From the NCBI RefSeq assembly GCF_014725735.1, contig NZ_CP061368.1, positions 2,557,225 through 2,621,224 of the forward strand: a stretch of 64,000 bases of DNA. Direction: 5' to 3'. The translations under genes and the position numbers were made by a program. Below the pieces are notes generated by a model, which did not search any database, was not told the DNA's origin, and saw only the letters and a program-made list of their open reading frames with translations. The stretch is from Wenzhouxiangella sp. AB-CW3. GTDB lineage: Bacteria; Pseudomonadota; Gammaproteobacteria; Xanthomonadales; Wenzhouxiangellaceae. This document shows, one piece after another, positions 27,924 through 39,261 of this stretch (its first letter is position 1; the number at the start of each line of letters is the position of its first letter).

Positions 27924-29449
27924 GTGATTCACAAAATCAAAGCATTACACGATCAGGGGCGGGGCCTATCGGTCCGGGCGATCAGCCGGGAACTGGGCAT
28001 TGCCCGTAACACGGTTCGCAAGTACCTGAGACTGAACGAGATGGCGATCAGCCAGGCCCAGGAGGATCCCTCGCGTAGCAAGCGTCTGGACGAGTATCGA
28101 GATTTCCTCATCCACCAGCTCAAGACGTATCCCCGGCTGAGCGCCATCAAGCTGGCTCGGCGACTGCGTGAGAAAGTGGGCGAGTTGCCAGCCTCTGAGC
28201 GTAGCCTGCGCCGCTACGTGCGAGCACTCAAGGAGCAAATCGCCAACGGCCAGACTCGTTATTACGAGCCGGTGGTTGACGCCGTACCCGGCGTTCAGTG
28301 CCAGGTTGACCCCGGCGAGCTGCGCGGAGTGATGATCGCAGGGGTGGAGCGGGTGGTCTACTTCGTGGTCTTCGTTCTGGCCTGTTCACGGCTGATGTAC
28401 GTGGGGTGCGATTCCAGCCTCTGGACACCGAGGCGTTCATCCAGCTTCACGACGAAGCCTTCCGCTACTTTGGTGGTGTGCCTGAGGAGTGTGTATACGA
28501 TCAGACCAAGCTCGTGGTGATCCACGAGCGGTACCGAGAGCTGACGCTCAATCAACGCTTTCACCAGTACGCCACGACTGCCGGTTACCGGATCCATGCC
28601 TGCGAGGGCTATGATCCCGAGAGCAAGGGCAAGGTGGAGGCCGGGGTCAAGTACGTCAAGCAGGACGCCCTTTACGGGGAGTGCTTCGAGAGCGAGACGG
28701 CGCTGTGCCAGCACCTGCAAGGCTGGTTGGAGGCCGTGGCCAATGTTCGCAAGCACGGCGCCACCGGTCGCCAGCCGCGGGCCCACTTCGAGGCCGACGA
28801 GCGCGCACACCTGCGTCCCTACATTGTGGCGCAAAGCCTGCTTCAGGCTCGCCCTGACCACGAGACCCGCCGGGCCGACAAAACCGGGCTGATCTCGTGG
28901 AAAGCCAACAAGTACTCAGTGCCCCTGCGCTGGCAGCGGGCCCAGGTGGGTGTCTCTGAACAGGAGGGGCACCTGCATATCCATGACCTGGAGAGCGGCG
29001 AGCACATTGCTGAGCACGTGCTGTGTCTGGAGAAAGGCCGCACGATCAAGAACAACCACCACTACCGGGATCCGGCCCAGCGCATCGCGGATCTGGAAGC
29101 GGCCATCTGCCAACAGCTGCCCGACGGTCAGGGCGAGACGCTGTGCCACCTGCTCAAGGTGACCTCGCCGAGGATCTACAAGGACCAACTGGCAGGCCTG
29201 CGTGATCTGCTCAACCGGCATGGACCCGTCGACGCCGAACTGCTGCAGACACTGACTCAGCAGCCCCGGTTGACCGCCAGCACCGTGCAACGCTACCTGG
29301 AGGCGTGGCAGCAAGCTCGAGACCGCGGGCGAGCCCCCGATACCAACACAACGCCTGATCCTGAGGACCGAATGCCTGTCTCGGCCCTGCAAGCCTATGC
29401 TCAGGTTGGCCGCTCCAGTGGCCAGGAGGTGACCCATGAGTCGGCTTGA
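27924..29449 (+). pseudogene. istA: IS21 transposase IstA, frameshifted
   Basis: GTG 27924 sits six bases after GAAGGAG. The first part has the helix-turn-helix GLSVRAISRELGIARNTVRKYLR and the first catalytic Asp in QVDPGELRG. Near 28400-28410, after LACSRLMYVG, the frame breaks. The rest (PLDTEAFIQLHDEAFRYFGG, YDQTKLVV with the second Asp, SKGKVEAGVKYVK with the Glu) continues in another frame to 29449. One extra base at GGGGTGCGATT would rejoin them. Either the gene has a recent 1-bp deletion or the assembly has an error. Programmed frameshifting is not typical here. Confidence 0.85.
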
Positions 29450-30176
29450 ACAGACCCAGTCCCAGTACCGCAGCCTGCGCCTGAGCGCCACCGCCGGGCA
29501 CCTGGGTGAGCTGCTGGCCCAAGCCGAAGCCAACGAGCTGTCCTATCTGGAGCTTGCCCGGCAGATCGCCGAGCACGAGCTGGCCGAGCGCACCCGCCGC
29601 CGCATCGACCGGCACCTGAAACAGGCACAGCTGCCGGCGCACAAGCCGCTAGAAGCGTTCGACTACCGCCACCAGACCACCATCACCAAGCGTCAGGTCA
29701 GCGCCCTGCTGGACTTCGGCTTCATCGATGAGCGCCAAAACCTGGTGTTCATCGGTCCGCCCGGGGTGGGCAAAACGCACTTGGCCATCGGCATTGCTCT
29801 GAAGGCCATTGAAGCCGGCTACAAGGTGCTGTTCCGCACGGCACTGGCGCTGGTCGAAGACCTGGAGCTGGCCGAGATGAAAGGTGAACTGAAAAAACGG
29901 CTGAGACAGTTGGGTAAGTACGATGTGCTGGTGATCGATGAGCTGGGCTACCTGCCCATGACCCGGCAAGCCCGCTACAACCTGTTCCAGCTGATCAATA
30001 GCCTGTATGAGTACCGCTCAATCATCCTGACCACCAACAAGGACTTCAGCAACTGGGGAGCCTTCTTCCACGATGACGCCGTGGCGGTACCGATCATTGA
30101 CCGCGTCATCCACCACTCACACATCTTCATGCTGGGAGGAGAGAGCTATCGCTTGAAACAGAAAACCACGAGCTAG
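29436..30176 (+). CDS. istB: IS21 helper ATPase IstB
   Basis: A 246-aa AAA+ protein of full family length. A helical N-terminus is followed by Walker A FIGPPGVGKTHLA, Walker B VLVIDELGYLPM, sensor 1 ILTTNKDFSNW and the C-terminal VAVPIIDRVIHHSHIFMLGGESYRLK. It regulates target choice and activates IstA during IS21 transposition. Its start overlaps the end of istA by 14 bp. It looks intact, whereas istA is frameshifted, so this copy is probably immobile unless another IstA acts in trans. Confidence 0.95.
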   Translation: MSRLEQTQSQYRSLRLSATAGHLGELLAQAEANELSYLELARQIAEHELAERTRRRIDRHLKQAQLPAHKPLEAFDYRHQTTITKRQVSALLDFGFIDERQNLVFIGPPGVGKTHLAIGIALKAIEAGYKVLFRTALALVEDLELAEMKGELKKRLRQLGKYDVLVIDELGYLPMTRQARYNLFQLINSLYEYRSIILTTNKDFSNWGAFFHDDAVAVPIIDRVIHHSHIFMLGGESYRLKQKTTS

Positions 30177-31421
30177 ACGACACACGGTGGGTCAAAATAA
30201 ATGGCCAAAAGTGGGTCAAAATAGATGGCCATTGACAGCTTGCATACGACCCAGTGTCGATAGACTGACATCGGCTGGCGCATTGCTCAGGCTGTATTTG
30301 ATCGTATTGGGTTTACCGATTTCACGGCGGCACAACAAATGCCACTGTTTGGTGGTTGAGGACTTCTTGTCCCAGAGCCAGACCCGAGCACAAAGGAGGT
30401 CGACAGTTAATGGTCCCCGTTCACTGTCGCGCAAAGTCGTCCGACTCCATGCGCTGTCCGGCTGATCCGCCACCCACTTTCCGACTTCGACCGACTCTTG
30501 ATCACTACACAGTCGTCGTCTCGGCCGACCTTTACCGGGCGTGCTGGCTGGAACGTAGGGAGCTGGATCCTTCAGGTAGATATGGCGGTCCTTGCGCACG
30601 TCAGCGACAAACGTTTCACCTTTCATATCAAGATCTTGCAATAGCCTGAACGATGAGCCATAGACCGCATCCATGCCCACCCACTCAAACCGAACCCCGT
30701 TGACACGCGCCTGCTCCACAATCTCCATTGCCAGGTCAGGCTTGGTCTTGTGGACTCGCTCCCCGTGCGGAATACCGGCCTTGGCACAGCGCTTCGGATC
30801 GTTAGTCCAGACCGTGGGTAGATAGAGCCGGGCATCAATCAGACTGACATGTTTGCCCTTGCCCAGCGCACCGAATACGCCGACCTGGCAGTTATCCGTC
30901 TTGCCCAGCCGGCCATTCCACTGACGAGCCACACCCACCGAATGCTTGCCCTTCTTAGCAAAACAGGTTTCATCAATGTAGAGCCCAGACCCCTCATCAC
31001 CACCGACCCAATCATTGGCATCCCGCGCTACCTGATTCATCACCGCACGGTGACTCCACCCCGAGTAACTCAGAAAGTTCTGAAGAACCTGGCTATCGCT
31101 GTCAGGAACCACCTCTGCCATGCGTTCCATGTTTCTTTTCGGGGATTGAATCAGTCCGCTGAGGTATTGTTTCGCTTGACGGCTGACATTGTGATTGCCG
31201 GACCGGAAACAGCCGTCATAGGTGTCGTAAAACCCGTCATAACGACCCGACATCGGATCGAATAACTGGTCATCACAAATCCCGTTTTTTGAGTTACTGT
31301 TTGAATTTCTGGAAGCTCATCCTGTTTGCTCTTCCACTTCGGCCTGATACGGTCCATTGTACATAAACTATTGATTTATTGGAAGATCAACGTGACAAAG
31401 CAGAATTAACCGCATGGCCCA

Positions 31422-34222
<2,801 letters not shown>

Positions 34223-35167
34223 TCAGGCGGTCACGCTCAGCTCCGAACGGGGGTTGAACTGCTGTTCCTTCTCCAGCTCCCGGTACAGTTCCTTCTGGCG
34301 CTCGGTCGTCGCGCGCGGCACCACCACCTTGAGCGTGACCAGCTGGTCGCCAGGCGGCTGCCCCGGCAGCCCGCGCCCTTTGAGGCGTAGGCGCTTGCCG
34401 CTGGATGAGCCCGCCGGAATGTTCATGGCCACGCGGCCGCCCAGAGTCGGGACGTTGACGCGGGCTCCCAGCGCGGCTTCCCAAGGCGCAATGGGCAGGG
34501 TCAGTTGGATATCGCGTCCGTCGAGTTCAAACAAGGGGTGGGGAAGAATGTCGATCTCCAGGAACAGGTCACCTCGCCGACCGCCATTGCCACCCGGCTC
34601 ACCCTGACCGGCGAGACGAACCTGCTGGCCCGGCGTGACACCCGCGGGAATGTTCACATCCAGGCTGCGTGTACGCGCATCACGCAAACCTTCACCCCCC
34701 GGGCCGGCGGGGTCGATGGTGATGCGACGGCGACCGCCAGAGTAGGCCGTTTCCAGATCGATCTGGACACGGGTGCGAAGATCGCGGCCACGTGCTCGCG
34801 GCGCGCGGCCGCGGCGTGCGCTGAAGCCGCCGCCGAACAGGTTCTCGAAAAACTCGCTGAAATTGGAAAAACCGCCCAGGCCGTCGCCGTCGCTGCGTCG
34901 AAAGCCGCCGCCCCAGCCGGGCGGCGGCTCGAACTCGTCGCCCTGACGCCAGCCCCCGGCGCGCAACTGGTCATACTGACGGCGCTTGTCCGGGTCCTTG
35001 AGGACTTCCCAGGCTTCGCCGATTTCCTTGAAGCGATCCTCCGAACCCGTTTCCTTGTTCCGGTCGGGATGATACTTGCGCGCCAGCTTGCGGTAGGCCC
35101 GCTTGATTTCGTCTGCGCTGGCTCCCGGCTCCACGCCCAGGGTCCGGTAGTAGTCCTTGAACTTCAT
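34223..35167 (-). CDS. cbpA: DnaJ-class co-chaperone CbpA
   Basis: A 314-aa protein has an N-terminal J domain (DYYRTLGVEPGASADEIKRAYRKLARKYHPDRNK, with HPD), a Gly/Phe-rich linker (residues about 85-120) and two DnaJ C-terminal beta domains (LDVNIPAGVTPGQQVRLAGQGEPG; VNVPTLGGRVAMNIPAGSSSGKRLRLKGRGLPG). It lacks the zinc-finger of DnaJ, as CbpA does. It stimulates DnaK and, in E. coli, also binds curved DNA. No cbpM modulator gene is visible next to it. The kinase gene begins 58 bp upstream on the same strand. Confidence 0.93.
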   Translation of the reverse strand: MKFKDYYRTLGVEPGASADEIKRAYRKLARKYHPDRNKETGSEDRFKEIGEAWEVLKDPDKRRQYDQLRAGGWRQGDEFEPPPGWGGGFRRSDGDGLGGFSNFSEFFENLFGGGFSARRGRAPRARGRDLRTRVQIDLETAYSGGRRRITIDPAGPGGEGLRDARTRSLDVNIPAGVTPGQQVRLAGQGEPGGNGGRRGDLFLEIDILPHPLFELDGRDIQLTLPIAPWEAALGARVNVPTLGGRVAMNIPAGSSSGKRLRLKGRGLPGQPPGDQLVTLKVVVPRATTERQKELYRELEKEQQFNPRSELSVTA

Positions 35168-35225
35168 TGGGGCTCTCTCGTCGTCATCGATCGCTTACCC
35201 TTCAATGGGGACGCGCAAACCGCTG

Positions 35226-37895
35226 TCAAGTCGGGTCATCGGCCAGGCTGACCGTTTCTCCCGGCTCGGACCGGGCCAGACGAACCACGTAGGCATCCCG
35301 GTGGGTTTCGTCGGTCAACTGCTCGAGATGGTTGTCCAGGTCGGATTCCGATGCTGGCCGATCCGTGGAGTGCTGTCGCGCCAGTTCGGCCAGAACCCGC
35401 GGCTCGGTCACGCGCCAACCGCCCAGCCCCAGCGCCTGACGCAGCTCCAGGCATTCCTCGGCAGGCGGCAGAGCCTGCTCAGGGTCTCCGGCCTCGATCA
35501 GCCACGCCGACCAGCTGCACAGCGCCGTGCTCAGCACGGTACGGGCAGCAGGTCCGGCCTCGCGGGCACGCTCGATGAACTCGGTGTAGTTCGCCGCGGC
35601 CTCTTCCGGTGCCAGTCGAGCCGCGGCACCGAGCTGTTCGAGCTCGGCCTGGAGGCTGTAGGGGTGGGTCGGACCCAGGTGTTCGTTCATGATCTCGGCC
35701 GAATGGGAAAAGTGCTCCAGCGCCTGCTCAAACCTGCCCCGGGCAAAAGCCAGCTCACCGTGCCCGATCAGCACGGCACCGTAGTCAGGCGTGCGCTCGC
35801 CCACGAAACGACCGGCCACGTCGCGGGCAATGCGCAACTGCCTGTCGGCTTCTTCGTACTGGCCACGCACCACCAGCAGGCGTCCGAGGTGAATCCGCGC
35901 AGCGGCCATGGCGCCGGAGTCGCCATATTTCTCCTTGCGGGTCTCGATGACCCGACGCAGCCGTCTCTCGGCCTCGTAACTGCGACCCAGGCGATCCAGC
36001 ACCGCGGCAAGATTGCTCATCACGGCCAGGGCATCGCTGGAATCGCCGCGCCCCATGGCAAACCAGAGCGCCTCGGCCGCTTCCAGGTGGCGCGCCGCGT
36101 CCTTGAGCTGGCCGCCGATCAGCAGCGTGGTGCCCAGATTGTTCTCGGCCCGGGCCATCAGCGGCCATGGACCGGCCGATGCGTCCACGGCCAGGTCGCG
36201 CGCCCGGGACAGATCGGCCACGGCCTCGTCCCAGCGCCCCAGGTCCCGATGCAATCGCCCGCGCACCTGCAGCACATCCGACAACCGGGCCGGATGTTCG
36301 CCGGGAAACTCCTCGAGAATCTCCATGGACCGGTTGATGACCTCGAAACCATCTTCCATGCGGCCCTTGCGGTGGTAGACCTGGGCCAGGTCGCGATAAG
36401 CCATGGAGCGCAGCACCGGACTGACTTTTTCGTCGTCGTGCTCAATGAAACCGACCAGCAGCGGCTCGGCGGATCGGTAGTCGTGCAGGCCGATCATGAT
36501 CTCACCCAGCACGGCCAGCACCTGCTGCTTGATTGCGGGGTCTTCGGCCAACCAGTCCTCGGCCACCTCGGCAGTGCGGTCGAGCAGTTCCCTGGCCGTC
36601 ATCTGCTCGGTATCCTCCGACAGACTGCCGACTTCGCGAAACAGGAAAAGCAGATGTTCGCGCACGGCCTCGGAAAGCGCCGCTTCGGTACGGGCCACAT
36701 CACGCTCCAGGGCCACGACACGGGCCTGCCAGCCGGTCACGGTGATGCCGATGAGCACACTGGCCAGCACCAGCGATCCCAGCATGGCGGCCGTACGATG
36801 ACGACGCACCCACAGGCCCAGGCGATGCAGCAGCGAGGGCTGCCAGGCACGCACCGGCAGGTTCTCGCACAAGCGCTGGAGCTCGAGCACCAGGGCATTG
36901 ACCGTGGCATAGCGAGCCTCGGGCTCGGCGGCCGTGGCGCGGTCGACGACTGCCTGCAGTTCCCTCTGGCGACGATACTCGCGCCATCGTGGCAGCACGG
37001 ACCGATCACGCCCCGGCGCCTGACCGTGCACCATCCAGTGCAGCAGCGCGCCCAGGCTGTAGATGTCGGCAGCGGTGGAGATTGGCTCACCGGCCAGTTG
37101 TTCCGGAGCCGAAAAGCCGGGGGTGAGCGCATCGACCATGGGCACGCCGGCACCGGCATCCAGCAACTTCGACACCCCGAAATCCAGCAGCCGAACCTGC
37201 TGTTCCGGGGTAACGATGAGGTTGCCCGGCTTGATGTCGCCGTGCACGACCAGTTGCCGGTGCGCCGCCGAAACCGCCATGCAGATGTCCTGGAACACGG
37301 CCAGCAATTGCTCGGGCCCCGGCCCATGCTGTTCCATCCACTCCGAGAGGGTCGGACCATCAACCCATTCCATGACCAGGTAGGGACGGCCATCGTTCAT
37401 GACGCCGCCATCCAGCAAGCGGGCAATGGCGGGATGATTGATACGCGCCATCACCTGGCGCTCGGCTTCAAGCAGCTCCGCCAGGTACTCGCTGGCATTC
37501 CGTATGACCTTGACCGCCACAGTCATCTCGAAAGCGCCGTCGGCCCGCTCGGCACGGTAGACCTCGCCCATGCCCCCGGCGCCCACTGACTCAACCACCC
37601 GCCACGGACCCAACCGGGTGCCATCCGGCAACGGGCCGGCATCGTTTGCTTCGCGGGCTTCCAGGGCTTCTCCAACCAGGTCGCGGGCCGAGCGCTCAAG
37701 AAATTCAGCCGGCTCGTCCATGGCTTCGAGCAACCGCTGCAGCCATGCACTCAACCGTGGAGCGCGCTGCCGGCATTCGGCCAGGTAGCCGGCACGCTCA
37801 TCACCCCGGCGCTCCAGAGCCTGCTCAAGCAAGTGATCGAGCAGACGACGACGAGCCGGCGTCAGCCTCGATCCGGTTTGCCGGCTTCGGCTCAC
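35226..37895 (-). CDS. Serine/threonine protein kinase with C-terminal TPR region
   Basis: An 889-aa protein; GTG 37895 follows GAAGGCGGGGG. An N-terminal helical stretch of about 75 residues precedes a Hanks-type kinase: VGAGGMGEVYRA glycine loop, AVKVIR lysine, HGDIKPGN catalytic loop and DFGVSKL. A membrane helix lies near LGSLVLASVLIGITVTGW (about residue 375). The outer half is a series of TPR-like helices (AYRDLAQVYHRKGRMEDGFEV; MSNLAAVLDRLGRSYEAERRL). The sigma factor gene upstream ends 13 bp before it, so kinase and sigma factor are one unit. Such pairs, common in Xanthomonadales-type and myxobacterial genomes, are thought to couple an envelope signal to transcription (inference). Confidence 0.93.
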   Translation of the reverse strand: MSRSRQTGSRLTPARRRLLDHLLEQALERRGDERAGYLAECRQRAPRLSAWLQRLLEAMDEPAEFLERSARDLVGEALEAREANDAGPLPDGTRLGPWRVVESVGAGGMGEVYRAERADGAFEMTVAVKVIRNASEYLAELLEAERQVMARINHPAIARLLDGGVMNDGRPYLVMEWVDGPTLSEWMEQHGPGPEQLLAVFQDICMAVSAAHRQLVVHGDIKPGNLIVTPEQQVRLLDFGVSKLLDAGAGVPMVDALTPGFSAPEQLAGEPISTAADIYSLGALLHWMVHGQAPGRDRSVLPRWREYRRQRELQAVVDRATAAEPEARYATVNALVLELQRLCENLPVRAWQPSLLHRLGLWVRRHRTAAMLGSLVLASVLIGITVTGWQARVVALERDVARTEAALSEAVREHLLFLFREVGSLSEDTEQMTARELLDRTAEVAEDWLAEDPAIKQQVLAVLGEIMIGLHDYRSAEPLLVGFIEHDDEKVSPVLRSMAYRDLAQVYHRKGRMEDGFEVINRSMEILEEFPGEHPARLSDVLQVRGRLHRDLGRWDEAVADLSRARDLAVDASAGPWPLMARAENNLGTTLLIGGQLKDAARHLEAAEALWFAMGRGDSSDALAVMSNLAAVLDRLGRSYEAERRLRRVIETRKEKYGDSGAMAAARIHLGRLLVVRGQYEEADRQLRIARDVAGRFVGERTPDYGAVLIGHGELAFARGRFEQALEHFSHSAEIMNEHLGPTHPYSLQAELEQLGAAARLAPEEAAANYTEFIERAREAGPAARTVLSTALCSWSAWLIEAGDPEQALPPAEECLELRQALGLGGWRVTEPRVLAELARQHSTDRPASESDLDNHLEQLTDETHRDAYVVRLARSEPGETVSLADDPT

Positions 37896-37908
37896 GATGC
37901 CCCCGCCT

Positions 37909-38535
37909 TCACTGTGCCTGCATCTCCACCAGCAGCCAGGCACGGGCCCGGTCCCAGTCGCGCTGCACCGTGCGCTGCGAGATATCGAGCATTTCGGCAA
38001 TTTCATCGGCCGTCATGCCGCCAAAGAAGCGGGCAATGACGACTTCGGCCAGGCGCGGATTGACTGCTTCAAGCCTGGACAGGGCCTCGTCGACTTCCAG
38101 CACTGTGCTTTCGCGTCCCGGATCATCGGTCGCGATCTCCTCGTTGAGCGAGACCGGGGCGTTCCCCGACCCCCGCTTTGCGGCCAGCTTGCCTCGAGCA
38201 TGATCCACGATGAGCTGTCGGATCGCGAGCGAAGTCAGCCGCTTGAGATGTAGCCGATTGCGGATGTCCTGGCTGGACGAGGCGCGCAGCTTGAGAAATG
38301 CCTCGTGGACCAGTTCGGTGGTCTGCAGCGTCGGGCTGGAGCCAAACCGGGCCTGCTGACAACGTGCCACCTCCCGCAGATCGTCGTAGATCAGGGGCAG
38401 AATGCGGTCGATGGTATCGGGCTGCTCTCGCAGCTCCGACAGCAGACGCGTCACTTCTCCGTCCGAAATGGCTTCGCTGGTCGCAGGCACGATCTGATTC
38501 CGAAGTGAATGATCAAGCTCAATATTCTGACACAT
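37909..38535 (-). CDS. ECF RNA polymerase sigma factor (TIGR02999-like)
   Basis: About 208 aa from ATG 38535; an ATG at 38595 is also possible but would leave almost no promoter for the divergent regulator. Region 2 is DRILPLIYDDLREVARCQQARFG, a linker TTELVHEAFLKL follows, and region 4 is EVVIARFFGGMTADEIAEMLDISQRTVQRDWDRARAWL. The protein resembles the ECF group associated with protein kinases. It would direct RNA polymerase to an unknown regulon, probably under control of the adjacent kinase by phosphorylation. No anti-sigma gene is present nearby. Confidence 0.9.
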   Translation of the reverse strand: MCQNIELDHSLRNQIVPATSEAISDGEVTRLLSELREQPDTIDRILPLIYDDLREVARCQQARFGSSPTLQTTELVHEAFLKLRASSSQDIRNRLHLKRLTSLAIRQLIVDHARGKLAAKRGSGNAPVSLNEEIATDDPGRESTVLEVDEALSRLEAVNPRLAEVVIARFFGGMTADEIAEMLDISQRTVQRDWDRARAWLLVEMQAQ

Positions 38536-38596
38536 CCGAATGACGTCGACCGCAATCCGGGTGACCTTGCACGACGACACTGCCTGCTGTAGCATT

Positions 38597-38610
38597 GAAA
38601 CGCTTGTTTG
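38597..38610 (+). promoter_or_regulatory. PsrA-like operator upstream of the TetR-fadE operon
   Basis: GAAACGCTTGTTTG fits the G/CAAAC-N2-4-GTTTG/C pattern known for the fatty-acid regulator PsrA of Pseudomonas. It lies 15 bp before the TTG start of the TetR gene, where a bound repressor would block expression of the regulator and fadE. Confidence 0.6.
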
Positions 38611-38625
38611 AATCAGGTGTTTTAA

Positions 38626-39261
38626 TTGAGCATTTCAACCCGCGATCGCATTCTTGACAGCGCCGAGCGACTGTTCGCCGAACAGGGCTTTCATGTCGCC
38701 ACGCTCCGCCAGATCACGCAGGAAGCCGGGGTCAACCTGGCCGCGGTCAATTACCACTTCGGCTCCAAGCAGGCGCTGATGCGCGCGATCTTCAAGCGCC
38801 GCCTCGATGCCCTCAATGCCGCGCGCATGAAGCAGCTTGATGAAGCCCTTCGTTCCGATCCTCCCGAGCTCGAGCAAGTACTGGATGCCTTCGTGCATCC
38901 GGCGCTGGCGTTCACCCGGGGCGGCGATGCCGAGGGGCAACGCTTCATGCAACTTCTGCTGCGTGCCTTTGCCGATCGCGACACCGACCTGCACCAGGCC
39001 ATGCGTCAGGAATACGCGCATGTCATGCGCCGCTTCGCCGACGCCATCGGTCGCGCCCTTCCCGGAGCCGATGCAGACAGGCTCCGGCAGCAGCTGGATT
39101 TCATTGTCGGGGCGCTGACCCTGACAATGGCAGAGTCGGCACTCAAGGACACCCGCATCATTGCCGGCGAACTGGTTCGGTTCGCCGCCGCCGGACTACG
39201 CAACGCCCTGCCCTCGGGCCAGACGCGCGAAGTCCGCTATCCACTGGAGGCACGATCATGA
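38626..39261 (+). CDS. TetR family regulator, PsrA/FadR-like
   Basis: A 211-aa regulator from TTG 38626. The DNA-binding domain is DRILDSAERLFAEQGFHVATLRQITQEAGVNLAAVNYHFGSKQALMRAIF, closely following the PsrA pattern (AGVNLAAVNYHFGSK). The C-terminal ligand domain has FMQLLLRAFADRDTDLH and GALTLTMAESALKD. The next gene (fadE) overlaps its stop by 4 bp, and a PsrA-type operator precedes it. It therefore most likely represses the beta-oxidation genes until long-chain fatty acids or acyl-CoA release it. The assignment to PsrA rather than another fatty-acid TetR is inference. Confidence 0.88.
   Translation: MSISTRDRILDSAERLFAEQGFHVATLRQITQEAGVNLAAVNYHFGSKQALMRAIFKRRLDALNAARMKQLDEALRSDPPELEQVLDAFVHPALAFTRGGDAEGQRFMQLLLRAFADRDTDLHQAMRQEYAHVMRRFADAIGRALPGADADRLRQQLDFIVGALTLTMAESALKDTRIIAGELVRFAAAGLRNALPSGQTREVRYPLEARS

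Larger units (their letters stand above)
27792..30237 (+). mobile_element. IS21-family insertion sequence
   Basis: The element begins TGTTAATGGCC and ends GGCCATTGACA, the TG...CA ends of the family. Each end carries two copies of a TGGCCA ... TTGACCCA repeat, as expected for multiple IstA binding sites. A 5-bp duplication GCTTG flanks it (27787-27791 and 30238-30242). It carries istA and istB and lies inside the IS701 transposase gene. Length is 2446 bp. Confidence 0.93.
27435..31253 (-). pseudogene. IS701-family transposase, split by IS21 insertion
   Basis: The N-terminal part (31253 down to 30238) has the IS701 DDE motif SGLYIDETCFAKKGKHSVGVARQW and VGMDAVYGSSFRLLQDL. The C-terminal part (27786 down to 27435) continues QRFWVERAFQDAKSHMGMSHYQARKW. 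Deleting 27787-30237 joins them in frame as GRMQA-QRFWVERAF, giving a 455-aa enzyme, so the gene was intact before the IS21 element entered. It is now broken and should not make active transposase. Two-part annotation in databases would be misleading. Confidence 0.9.
27404..31405 (-). mobile_element. IS701-family insertion sequence, interrupted by an IS21-family element
   Basis: Terminal inverted repeats TTCTRCTTTGTCAYGTT (27404-27420 and 31389-31405) are flanked by a TTAA duplication (27400-27403 and 31406-31409). This fits the YTAR 4-bp target rule I associate with IS701. Removing the IS21-type insert and its 5-bp duplication leaves 1551 bp, normal for the family. The transposase gene fills it on the minus strand. 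Confidence 0.88.
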
